Below are positions 1-7,888 of a DNA stretch of 31,207 nucleotides, piece after piece (positions within the stretch are counted from its first letter, which is position 1; each line of letters starts with the position of its first letter). The translations under genes were made by a program, and so were the position numbers. Origin of the DNA: CAYYJM01 sp964471755 (GTDB lineage Bacteria > Planctomycetota > Planctomycetia > Gemmatales > Gemmataceae). A model generated the notes under the pieces. That model did no database searches. It worked only from the letters and a program-made list of their open reading frames with translations, and was not told the DNA's origin. The stretch covers positions 1 to 31,207 of the forward strand of contig CAYYJM010000044.1 of assembly GCA_964471755.1 (NCBI GenBank). The letters run 5' to 3'.

Positions 1-771
1 GGAGGTGCAGCGGGGGCTCACCCTGGTCGGGCCGCACCGCGACGACCTGCGCTTCGTCGAGGTGGCGGCCGGTGCGCCGCCGGCCGCCACCGACGACCCG
101 GTCGCGACCGGCGGCCGGTGCGGGGCCGTGACGATACCGCCCGGCTGAGTCGAGGGCGTGCTACTGGCGTCCTTCGCACTCGTTCCGATCTTGCTCAGAG
201 GCAGCAGCACCTTCACTGTGGGCACCTGCTTGCCGGCACTGAAGAACTCACAGAAGGCGACCTCGATCTGATCGATCTCGCCCTCGATGTACATTTTCAG
301 GTAGCGTGTCGCCAGTTCATCGACCTGGGCGAAGGTCACCTTCTCGGTGAAGTGCGTGAACGTGTTGGTCGGCTTGACGCCGGCGAAGCGGAAGAAGTTG
401 ATACCGCGTTTGCCGGACACCTCGAGCTGGACCTCACGTCCTTCCTGGCGAGCCTGACGGAGCGCCTGGTTGGCCTCGCGAAGGATGCCGGCGTTGTAGC
501 CGCCACACAAGCCGCGATTGGAAGTGAGTACCAGCAGCAACGACCGGGCAATCTTCGGTCGCGCCTGCAAGAGCGGATGCTGGATGTCGGTGACCGTGGC
601 GCTCAGATCGGCGGCCAGCTCGGCGAGCTTGCGCGTATACGCGCCCGCCTGCACGGCGCGGTCCATCGCCTTCTTGAACTGGGCGGCCGCGATCAGTTCC
701 ATCGTCCGCGTGATCTTGCGGATATTTCGGATCGCCTTGCGGCGTTTGACGAGTTCGCGTGTCTTGGCCAT
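1..771 (-). CDS. atpG: F1Fo ATP synthase gamma subunit (3' end missing or foreign)
   Basis: The gamma subunit is the central rotor shaft of F1. From the ATG at 771 the protein opens with MAKTRELVKRRKAIRNIRKI, the expected N-terminal helix. It later shows the family signature TSNRGLCGGYN and the block QVPTVKVLLPL at about residue 190. After about residue 205 it turns into a Pro/Ser/Thr/Ala-rich stretch and then into sequence antisense to a RecF-like fragment. The usual C-terminal rotor helix (YEFEPD... AARM.AMK.ATDNA) is not seen before the window edge. The frame stays open to base 1. The start lies 80 nt downstream of the atpA stop, across a REP-like hairpin pair. Identity is certain for roughly 140-771; the part below about 130 is probably not genuine gamma sequence. 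Confidence 0.9.
   Translation of the reverse strand, partial: MAKTRELVKRRKAIRNIRKITRTMELIAAAQFKKAMDRAVQAGAYTRKLAELAADLSATVTDIQHPLLQARPKIARSLLLVLTSNRGLCGGYNAGILREANQALRQARQEGREVQLEVSGKRGINFFRFAGVKPTNTFTHFTEKVTFAQVDELATRYLKMYIEGEIDQIEVAFCEFFSAGKQVPTVKVLLPLSKIGTSAKDASSTPSTQPGGIVTAPHRPPVATGSSVAAGGAPAATSTKRRSSRCGPTRVSPRCTS
2..148 (+). pseudogene. RecF-like fragment (C-terminal part, truncated)
   Basis: Read from base 2 to the TGA at 146-148, this strand encodes a peptide with the run RGLTLVGPHRDDLRF. That closely matches the conserved GPHRDDL block of the DNA repair ATPase RecF. A real RecF continues for roughly 100 more residues with a GQQRT-type signature and Walker B motif; here the frame ends about 30 residues later without them. 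Bases 1-120 are about 81% GC by hand count, against about 62-70% in the next 120 bases. The fragment lies antisense over the end of the atpG reading frame, so it is unlikely to be a native working gene. It is more likely a chimeric contig end or a recombination scar. I am fairly sure of the RecF likeness and unsure of its origin. Confidence 0.5.
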
Positions 772-784
772 GTTCGCCTTCTTC

Positions 785-843
785 ATTTAGCCGTCGGCTC
801 GCCGACGGTCTTCTTCGGACCGCCGGCAAGCCGGCGGCTAAAT
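785..843. repeat. REP-like paired hairpins between atpA and atpG
   Basis: Two 26-nt arms (785-810 and 818-843) are inverted copies around a 7-nt loop and differ at three positions. Each arm is also a hairpin: CCGTCGGC-TC-GCCGACGG on the left and CCGCCGGC-AA-GCCGGCGG on the right. The T-A stem pair of the left arm is a C-G pair in the right arm, so both hairpins stay intact. A single arm of the same family occurs at 22086-22111. This is the layout of a bacterial interspersed mosaic element (BIME). Lying inside the atp operon, it could influence mRNA stability between alpha and gamma. Confidence 0.75.
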
Positions 844-850
844 GGAATCC

Positions 851-2607
<1,757 letters not shown>

Positions 2608-2611
<4 letters not shown>

Positions 2612-3198
2612 GGCTGCTTCTCGAAGAGGGTTTCGCGCAACGTCTGCAGCCGGCCGCGTACACTGCCATCGAACAGCCAGCTACCCGTTCGGATGACCAG
2701 GCCGCCGAGCAGTCCGGTCTCCACACGATACGTCAGAATCGGTTCGGCCCCTGTGATCTGGCCGAGGAGGGTCTTGACGCGCTCCTGCTCCGCCTCGGTC
2801 AGCGGCACGGCGGACGCGACATCGACCAGGAATTTGTTGCCCCGTCGGAGATACTGGCGCTGCCCTTCGATCAGGATCGCGCTGAGCAGGTCGAGCCGCT
2901 CGTGGTCGTTCACCACGAGCAGGAACTGGGCCAGGATCGGATGGATCTGGTCCGGCCCGAACACCTTGCGGATGACCTCGGCCTTGCGGTCACGACCGAC
3001 AACGGCCGTGCGGAAGAACTCGGCGATGTCCGGCTGCTTGTCCAGGATCTCCTCGACGAGTTCCTGGAGATCTTGCAGGACCTCGTCGGACTGGTTCTGT
3101 TCCTGAGCGACGTTGAGCAGGGCATTGGCGTAAACGGACGCCGCCCGTTCGGAATCGACGTCGCCGGCCGGCCGTTGCAGGTGGCTGATCGCGTTCAT
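2608..3198 (-). CDS. atpH: F1Fo ATP synthase delta subunit (OSCP)
   Basis: The delta subunit ties the peripheral stalk (subunit b) to the top of F1. The 196-residue protein has the expected N-terminal helical domain, including ASVYANALLNVAQEQ near residue 20. Its C-terminal domain holds the family motif GLLGGLVIRTGSWLFDGSVR, close to the usual (G)GxxIRIGDxxIDGSVR consensus. Length is normal for the family (175-200). It overlaps atpF upstream by 4 nt and atpA downstream by 4 nt, so the three are probably translated as a coupled unit. Confidence 0.95.
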
Positions 3199-3848
3199 AG
3201 CTCCCGGCTCTTGAGAAGGGCCTGAAGTTCCTCGCCCTGCCCTTGCAGGTCGTTCAGCGCCAACTCGATCAGTCGGCGCTGATCGTCGTCGCTCAGTTCG
3301 CGCGGCAAGATGCGCGAGGAAACCTGGGTCGCCAGGGTAGCGGCCTTCTGCCAGATCTCTTGCAGGGCCTGATCGCGAGCGACGGCCACCTCGCGCTTGA
3401 GTCGCTCGCGCTCGGCGGCGATCTCGACCAGGGCGCGCTCTTTCATCTCGTCGGCCAACCGCTGAGCGTCGCGGCGGGCTTCATCGATGAGCCCGGCCAC
3501 CCGCTGCGAGGCCTCTTCCTTTTCCTTCTGGAACTGATCACGCAGAGCCTGGGCTTCCTGGCGAGCCAGGTGAGCCGCCTCGGCTGCGGCGACCGCGTTC
3601 CGTTCGCGCATCTCCAGGGCGTCCTGGATCGGCCCCCAGGCCTTGGCCTTCAGCAAGAAGAACAGCCCCAGAAAGACGAGGATCGTCCAGATGGCCACAT
3701 CGATGGTGCCCTTGAACGGTCCTTCGCCGGCCGGGTGTGCTTTATCCGTGGCCTCGGCCACCGCCCCCGCCTCCGGGGCCGCCATGACCAGCGTGCCTCC
3801 GGCCAGAAGCAACGCCAGAACGATCAATCCGACACGCAGCCAGTTCAT
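3195..3848 (-). CDS. atpF: F1Fo ATP synthase subunit b
   Basis: Subunit b is the membrane-anchored peripheral stalk that holds F1 against rotation. I take the ATG at 3848 (217 residues) because it begins a clear hydrophobic leader, MNWLRVGLIVLALLLAGG, ending near MAAPEAGA. The frame stays open further upstream to 3935, but that part is Pro/Ser-rich and covers a hairpin. After the leader comes a short Ala/Glu-rich linker and a membrane helix (IDVAIWTILVFLGLFFLL, about residues 48-66). A long charged coiled coil fills roughly residues 75-195. The two hydrophobic segments suggest a cleaved signal peptide followed by the normal single membrane anchor. It overlaps atpH by 4 nt. Confidence 0.93.
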   Translation of the reverse strand: MNWLRVGLIVLALLLAGGTLVMAAPEAGAVAEATDKAHPAGEGPFKGTIDVAIWTILVFLGLFFLLKAKAWGPIQDALEMRERNAVAAAEAAHLARQEAQALRDQFQKEKEEASQRVAGLIDEARRDAQRLADEMKERALVEIAAERERLKREVAVARDQALQEIWQKAATLATQVSSRILPRELSDDDQRRLIELALNDLQGQGEELQALLKSREL

Positions 3849-3884
3849 ACCCGCCTCGGCGCTCCGGGGTGAAGAAGCCAGTGA

Positions 3885-3906
3885 GCCGCCGGGCAGTCCC
3901 GGCGGC
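3885..3906. promoter_or_regulatory. Hairpin between atpE and atpF
   Basis: A perfect 9-bp stem (GCCGCCGGG / CCCGGCGGC) with loop CAGT lies just past the atpE stop and upstream of the chosen atpF start. There is no following T-run in either direction, so it does not look like an intrinsic terminator. A stable stem directly 3' of atpE could shield that message from decay and help supply the many c subunits per enzyme. That role is inference. Confidence 0.5.
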
Positions 3907-3931
3907 GAAAACAGTGAGTCCGGTGAGAGAC

Positions 3932-4279
3932 TCACGAACGGCTGACGAGGGCCAGGTTGACCAGCAGCAGCGCGGCGAAGGCCAGACCTTCGAGCAGGGC
4001 GGCGATGATGATCGCACCCGTCTGGATGGCACCGGCCTTTTCCGGCTGACGGGCCATGCTGGCGACCATCGAGTCACCAATCCGGCCCAGGCCGATGCCC
4101 GCGCCAATCAGAACCAGGCCAGCGCCGACGCCGGCACCAATGCCCGGACCCCAGTTCGACGTTGGTGCCACCGTCGCCTGCGACCCGGCCGGATGCTCCG
4201 CCGGAGCCTGCGCCAGGGCCGGGCTCACGCCCACCACGACGACCAAAACCACCAGAACCAGCACTTGCCACAGTTTCAT
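3932..4279 (-). CDS. atpE: F1Fo ATP synthase subunit c (with signal-like leader)
   Basis: Subunit c forms the ion-driven rotor ring in the membrane. The 115-residue product is longer than the usual 70-90. It starts with a Sec-like leader (MKLWQVLVLVVLVVVVGV, then ALAQA) and a Pro/Ala/Ser linker of about 20 residues before the hairpin of two membrane helices. The polar loop reads ARQPE, as expected. The ion-binding carboxylate is E97 in AALLEGLAF. Helix 1 reads GAGIGLGRIG, with Leu where sodium-type rings have Gln, and Gly rather than Ser/Thr follows the Glu. Both point to proton coupling. The frame ends 4 nt inside the longest open frame for atpF. Confidence 0.95.
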   Translation of the reverse strand: MKLWQVLVLVVLVVVVGVSPALAQAPAEHPAGSQATVAPTSNWGPGIGAGVGAGLVLIGAGIGLGRIGDSMVASMARQPEKAGAIQTGAIIIAALLEGLAFAALLLVNLALVSRS

Positions 4280-4378
4280 GGGTAACGTCGCTCCACTATG
4301 CGTTTGCAGTCGATCGCGGGTCCTTGAATGATCCGTGCTTCCGTCCCGTCCCGCTCCGGGTCGGCCGGGAGTGATTCC

Positions 4379-5329
4379 TCAGTGTGCGTGAGCCGTTTCG
4401 TGTTCGTCGTGAGGGTGCCCGTGGTCGTGGTGGCCATGCTCCGCCTCATGCTGTGCGTGATGGGCCAGCGGCAGACCGATGAACAGGGCCGACAGCAGGG
4501 CGAACACGTACGCCTGCAAGAAGGCCACGAAGAGTTCCAGGATACTGAGCAGGACGCCACCGACCAGACTGGCCACCACCACCAGGGCTCCCAGCGGTGT
4601 GAAGAACGAGAGCTGGTCGCTCGGGACCGTCTCCAGCATGAAGACCACGCCACCGGCGAAGCTGATGATCGTGGCCAAAACCACGTGGCCGACGAAGATG
4701 TTGGCAAACAATCGCAGGCCAAGAACCAGGCCCTTGATGAAGGTGCCCAGGAACTCGATCACGAAGACCACGGCTCCGACCACCAGGCCGAAGACCGGGA
4801 TGTCGATCGGAATCCACATCGTCTTGAGGTAGTTCCACAGGCCGAGCTTGGCAATCGGCACGGCATGCATCAGCACGAGGCTGCACAGGGCCAGGGAGGT
4901 CGTGATCCAGATGCTGGCCATCGGCGAGCCGATCAGTGGAATCATGCCGAGCAGGTTGCACGTCAGCACGAAGAAGAAGACCGTCCAGATGTACGGCAGG
5001 ATGAAGTCGCCGGAGGGGCCGCCCATGACGGGGCGGACGACCTGATCGCGGATGAACAGGAGGAACACCTCGAGGATGTTGGCCCGTTTGCCGCGAGCGA
5101 TCGCGCCGCCCTGAATTCGCTTCGCCAGCCAGATAAAGGCCAGGGCGATGAACACCGCGGCGACCAGTTCGACGACCATGAAACGCGTGATCGCGAAGGG
5201 GATGCCGTAGGGATGCAGGTCGAGTAACGGGATGGAGAGCTGCCGACCAAACAGGTCGTGGAACAGGGTCCACTGCCCGTAGTAGTCCTGGGTCTCTTGC
5301 ATCGGTGACGGATGATGTCCAGCGCTCAT
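4379..5329 (-). CDS. atpB: F1Fo ATP synthase subunit a, His-rich tail
   Basis: Subunit a forms the proton half-channels beside the c ring. The essential arginine is R206 in LGLRLFANIFVGHVV. Five or more hydrophobic helices span the rest, and the helix LLSILELFVAFLQAYVFALL near the C-terminus is typical. The protein is 316 residues long and ends in an unusual tail of about 27 residues, 12 of them His, mixed with Asp, Glu and Gly. Such a tail could bind metal ions or buffer protons; that is inference. The ATG at 5329 is preceded by GGGAG. atpI ends 16 nt upstream and atpE starts 99 nt downstream. Confidence 0.96.
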   Translation of the reverse strand: MSAGHHPSPMQETQDYYGQWTLFHDLFGRQLSIPLLDLHPYGIPFAITRFMVVELVAAVFIALAFIWLAKRIQGGAIARGKRANILEVFLLFIRDQVVRPVMGGPSGDFILPYIWTVFFFVLTCNLLGMIPLIGSPMASIWITTSLALCSLVLMHAVPIAKLGLWNYLKTMWIPIDIPVFGLVVGAVVFVIEFLGTFIKGLVLGLRLFANIFVGHVVLATIISFAGGVVFMLETVPSDQLSFFTPLGALVVVASLVGGVLLSILELFVAFLQAYVFALLSALFIGLPLAHHAQHEAEHGHHDHGHPHDEHETAHAH

Positions 5330-5345
5330 ACGACAACCATCTCCC

Positions 5346-5732
5346 TCAGGCGGCCGGCGGAGCCGTGCGGCCGACGACGATCAGGGCGGTCTCCAGGGCC
5401 AGCACGACCAGGTAGAAGACGACGACCCAGGTCAGCCAGGCATCCTGGTGACGAAAGAAATCCAGGGACCGAGCCACCAGGGCCAGCGCCAGAACGATCC
5501 CCATGCGGAAGAGCGTCCCGGCGAGAAAGGTCAGACCCACTGTTTCTGGTTTATTTTGAGCGGCACGCTCGGTGATGGCCAGGGTGAGGATGGCGGGAAT
5601 CAGGCAGATTCCCATCGCCGCCGCGCTGGTGAGCAGGATTGGCTCTCCCACGCCGAGGAGCGGGGCCAGACCCACGGCCAGCAGCCAGAACAACAACGTG
5701 CCGCCGATCAACAACCCGACACGAGCGATCAC
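5346..5732 (-). CDS. atpI: ATP synthase protein I-like membrane protein
   Basis: This is a 128-residue protein with about four hydrophobic helices (near residues 5-25, 31-50, 66-86 and 98-120) and few charges between them. It lies directly before atpB. Position, size and topology fit the AtpI/UncI family, which helps assemble the c ring and may assist Mg2+ supply. No catalytic motif is visible. The start is GTG at 5732, overlapping the atpZ stop by 4 nt, so it is coupled to the upstream gene. The family call rests mainly on context and topology. Confidence 0.7.
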   Translation of the reverse strand: MIARVGLLIGGTLLFWLLAVGLAPLLGVGEPILLTSAAAMGICLIPAILTLAITERAAQNKPETVGLTFLAGTLFRMGIVLALALVARSLDFFRHQDAWLTWVVVFYLVVLALETALIVVGRTAPPAA

Positions 5733-6019
5733 AAAGGCTTCTCCGGATTTCGCGGGGGAGTCGGTGTCTGGTCCGGTCGGCTGCTTCGATCAGGCTCGAT
5801 CAGTCGGCTCGCATGGACGAGCACGAGCAGGAACCCGAACGCGCCTCCGACGAGAACGCCCGCCGGAGCCCAGCCAAACAGGTTATCCAACCACCAACCG
5901 AGCAAGGCCGGCACGACCAGTTCCATCCCCAGGGAGAACGCCTGTCCCACCTGGCGGATCGATGTGTCGGACCCCTGAGGCCCCTGAGACCTCTCGGGAC
6001 AGGGAGGCTGTTCGCTCAT
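5729..6019 (-). CDS. atpZ: AtpZ/AtpI-family protein, first gene of the atp operon
   Basis: This is a small two-helix membrane protein. The conserved part reads RQVGQAFSLGMELVVPALLG, then WWLDNLFG and a second helix AGVLVGGAFGFLLVLVHA, matching AtpZ-type proteins that precede AtpI in many atp operons. I chose the ATG at 6019 (96 residues) because AAGGGAG lies about 10 nt upstream and the preceding residues look like non-coding read-through. Other in-frame starts are at 6052 and 6190. A Pro/Arg-rich hydrophilic tail follows the second helix. It is probably the promoter-proximal gene of the operon. Confidence 0.75.
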   Translation of the reverse strand: MSEQPPCPERSQGPQGSDTSIRQVGQAFSLGMELVVPALLGWWLDNLFGWAPAGVLVGGAFGFLLVLVHASRLIEPDRSSRPDQTPTPPRNPEKPL

Positions 6020-6624
6020 CCCCTGGTTCGCTCCCTTCGAGCGGCCGGTCATCCCCTGAGGCTTATTCTGGAAACGGAACGAAAAGCGGCAACCTGAATT
6101 CGTGGAAAGTTTCACGAAGTCGGACCAGTCGTTCGGATTCCTGGAATTATTGCGGTTTTGAGGTGAGAACCGATGACGCACCAAAAGCAACAGAAATTAG
6201 TTGACACGCGAAAGCGGGGGATTTAAGATCAACTCCCGCCAAGGAGTAAGCCTTTCCCCAGGGGCAACCACTCCTTCGACCCTCAGCGGATCGGCTCCGG
6301 AGGGTTCGAGCGAAAGTGAGCGAGTACCTCCCGCCACAAACGGTGCGTCAAGTTCCGTCGGTTATCCTCCGCCCAAAAAGTTGACCCACCCCCTCCGGAA
6401 CTCTGCCGAGCCGGAGCTGTTTTCTCGGAGTCGTGAGCGTTGAACCTGCACCGCCAGGTTCGGGCCGTACAATACTGTGAAGATTGAGGGCGATCCTACT
6501 TCCCTCCCCGTTGAGGGCTTCCGACAGAGGATGTCGTGAAGCGTAACTGCAAGGATGTGATGCCCGACTACCGTTTGCGGCCTGCCCCTGATGCGTCTCG
6601 CTGGCAGGTGCTGGAGTTCGTCGC
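6020..6624. other. Divergent intergenic region between the atp operon and the DUF4912 gene
   Basis: About 600 nt without a convincing gene. The short open frames here have no family resemblance. It must contain the leftward atp promoter, for which I see no clear -35/-10 pair. It also contains a near-consensus rightward promoter (6201-6229), followed by about 390 nt of untranslated leader before the DUF4912 start. A lone TACAAT lies at 6468-6473. No T-tract terminator or tRNA-like structure was seen. Confidence 0.5.
6201..6229 (+). promoter_or_regulatory. Near-consensus sigma-70-type promoter
   Basis: TTGACA (6201-6206), a 17-nt spacer and TAAGAT (6224-6229) give a perfect -35 and a 5/6 -10 at optimal spacing. 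Transcription would begin near 6236 and run toward the DUF4912 gene, leaving a leader of about 390 nt. In a GC-rich genome such a match is unlikely by chance. Either the gene has a long leader or a small RNA is made. Confidence 0.55.
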
Positions 6625-7764
6625 ATGACCCGCGAGCAGTTGCAAGCCTGCACCAAAAAGGAACTGGCCACGCTGGCCCGCGACCGTGGCGTCGTGGGTT
6701 GGCACGCCATGCGCAAGGAGGAACTGGTCGAAGCGCTTGCTCCGCCACGCGGCAAGGCCAGGCGCTCCCGAACCGGTAAAACAAACCCCAGCCCCGCGCC
6801 CGCACCGAAAAAGAAACCCGTCCGAACGCGAACGCCGGTGCAGGCCGCCGCCGCACGCGATACCACTGGAACTCAGGAAGAAGTCGTCGAGAACAGCAAG
6901 TTTGACGTTGGCGTCCCAACTCGCGATCTGTCCGCCCGGGTGCCACGCGAACTGCCCGAGGGCTATGGCAAGGACCGGATCGCCCTGATGGTTCGCGATC
7001 CCTACTGGCTGCACTGCTACTGGGAGGTAACCCGGAACGCGGTCCAGCGAGCCGAGGCCGCCCTGGGGCAGGACTGGCACTCCGCTCGACCCATCCTCCG
7101 CCTGCTCGACGTGACCAGTCAGGATACCACCGGCAGCTCCGAAACCATCGTTCGCGACATTCCCATCCACGGCGGCTGCAACAACTGGTATGTAGACGTT
7201 GCCAACCCGCCACGCTCCTACCGCATCGATATCGGCTACCTGACCCCGGGTGGCCGTTTCTACGTCCTGGCCCGCTCCAACGTCGCGCACACGCCGCGAG
7301 CCGGCGTCAGCGAGGTCATCGACGAACACTGGGCCGACATCGACCAGAAGAAGGCCGACCGCATCTACGCGATGTCCGGCGGCTACGATCCGACCGCCAG
7401 CAGCCTCGAACTGAAGCAGCTGTTCGAGGATCGTCTGCGTCGGCCGCTCGGTTCCCCTGCGGTGACCAGCTTCGGTTCCGGCAGCCTCTTCGGTCTGGGT
7501 AAGGGCCGCAGCTTCTGGTTCCAGCTCGATGCCGAACTGATCGTCTTCGGAGCGACCGAACCGAACGCTCGGGTCACGCTCCAGGGTAAGCCGGTGCAAC
7601 TCCGGCCCGATGGCACCTTCACCATGCGGTTCGCTCTGCCGGACGCCCGGCAGATCATTCCCGGTGTGGCCACGTCGGCCGACGGTATTGAGGAGCGGAC
7701 CATCATCCTGGCGGTCGAGCGCAACACGAAGCAACTCGAACCGTTGATCCACGGCGACGAGTGA
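6625..7764 (+). CDS. DUF4912 protein with N-terminal Rho-N/SAP-like domain
   Basis: A 379-residue protein. Residues 1-38 (TREQLQACTKKELATLARDR and on to KEELVEAL) resemble a Rho-N/SAP-like helical nucleic acid-binding module. A Lys/Arg/Pro-rich linker follows (about 40-85). From about residue 113 comes the DUF4912 hallmark DRIALMVRDPYWLHCYWEVT. Further on, YRIDIGYL and GGRFYVLARSN complete the beta-rich domain. A second conserved segment, FWFQLDAELIVFGATEPNAR, starts near 295 and looks like a small beta-sandwich. No catalytic residues are recognisable and the function is unknown; the layout suggests a nucleic acid- or envelope-binding role. GGAG lies 9 nt before the ATG. A strong inverted repeat follows the stop. 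Confidence 0.85.
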   Translation: MTREQLQACTKKELATLARDRGVVGWHAMRKEELVEALAPPRGKARRSRTGKTNPSPAPAPKKKPVRTRTPVQAAAARDTTGTQEEVVENSKFDVGVPTRDLSARVPRELPEGYGKDRIALMVRDPYWLHCYWEVTRNAVQRAEAALGQDWHSARPILRLLDVTSQDTTGSSETIVRDIPIHGGCNNWYVDVANPPRSYRIDIGYLTPGGRFYVLARSNVAHTPRAGVSEVIDEHWADIDQKKADRIYAMSGGYDPTASSLELKQLFEDRLRRPLGSPAVTSFGSGSLFGLGKGRSFWFQLDAELIVFGATEPNARVTLQGKPVQLRPDGTFTMRFALPDARQIIPGVATSADGIEERTIILAVERNTKQLEPLIHGDE

Positions 7765-7788
7765 CTTCCCGGCGAGCGGGGGTGTTCT

Positions 7789-7855
7789 GGCGAGCGTGGG
7801 GCGTCAGCCCCATGAGGGGCGCCCGCACTCATGGGGCTGACGCCCCACGCTCGCC
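7789..7855. repeat. REP/BIME-like inverted repeat, family 1, copy A
   Basis: Two perfect 28-nt arms (7789-7816 and 7828-7855) are inverted around an 11-nt loop. Each arm begins with the foot GGCGAGCG and contains its own small hairpin, TGGGGC-GTCA-GCCCCA. The identical arm recurs at 19370-19397 and 19423-19450, and as single arms at 21002-21028 and 31154-31181. It lies between the DUF4912 stop and apbE, where the long stem could also end transcription, although no T-run follows. Confidence 0.85.
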
Positions 7856-7888
7856 ATCTCTCTCGCTCACCTTTTTCGGACAGGGCTC

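Noticed and set aside
6201..6443. Small 80-residue gene in the divergent region
   Set aside because: Its start overlaps the -35 box of the promoter, it lacks a ribosome-binding site and the product is low-complexity Ser/Pro.
6468..6473. TACAAT as a promoter for the DUF4912 gene
   Set aside because: No acceptable -35 at 16-18 nt; the nearest TTGAAC is 22 nt away.
6568..7752. Minus-strand frame of about 394 residues over the DUF4912 gene
   Set aside because: Antisense to a gene with clear DUF4912 motifs; shows only antisense-type composition.
7789..7855. CRISPR-like array
   Set aside because: There are only inverted pairs of one arm, no regularly spaced direct repeats with spacers, and no cas genes.
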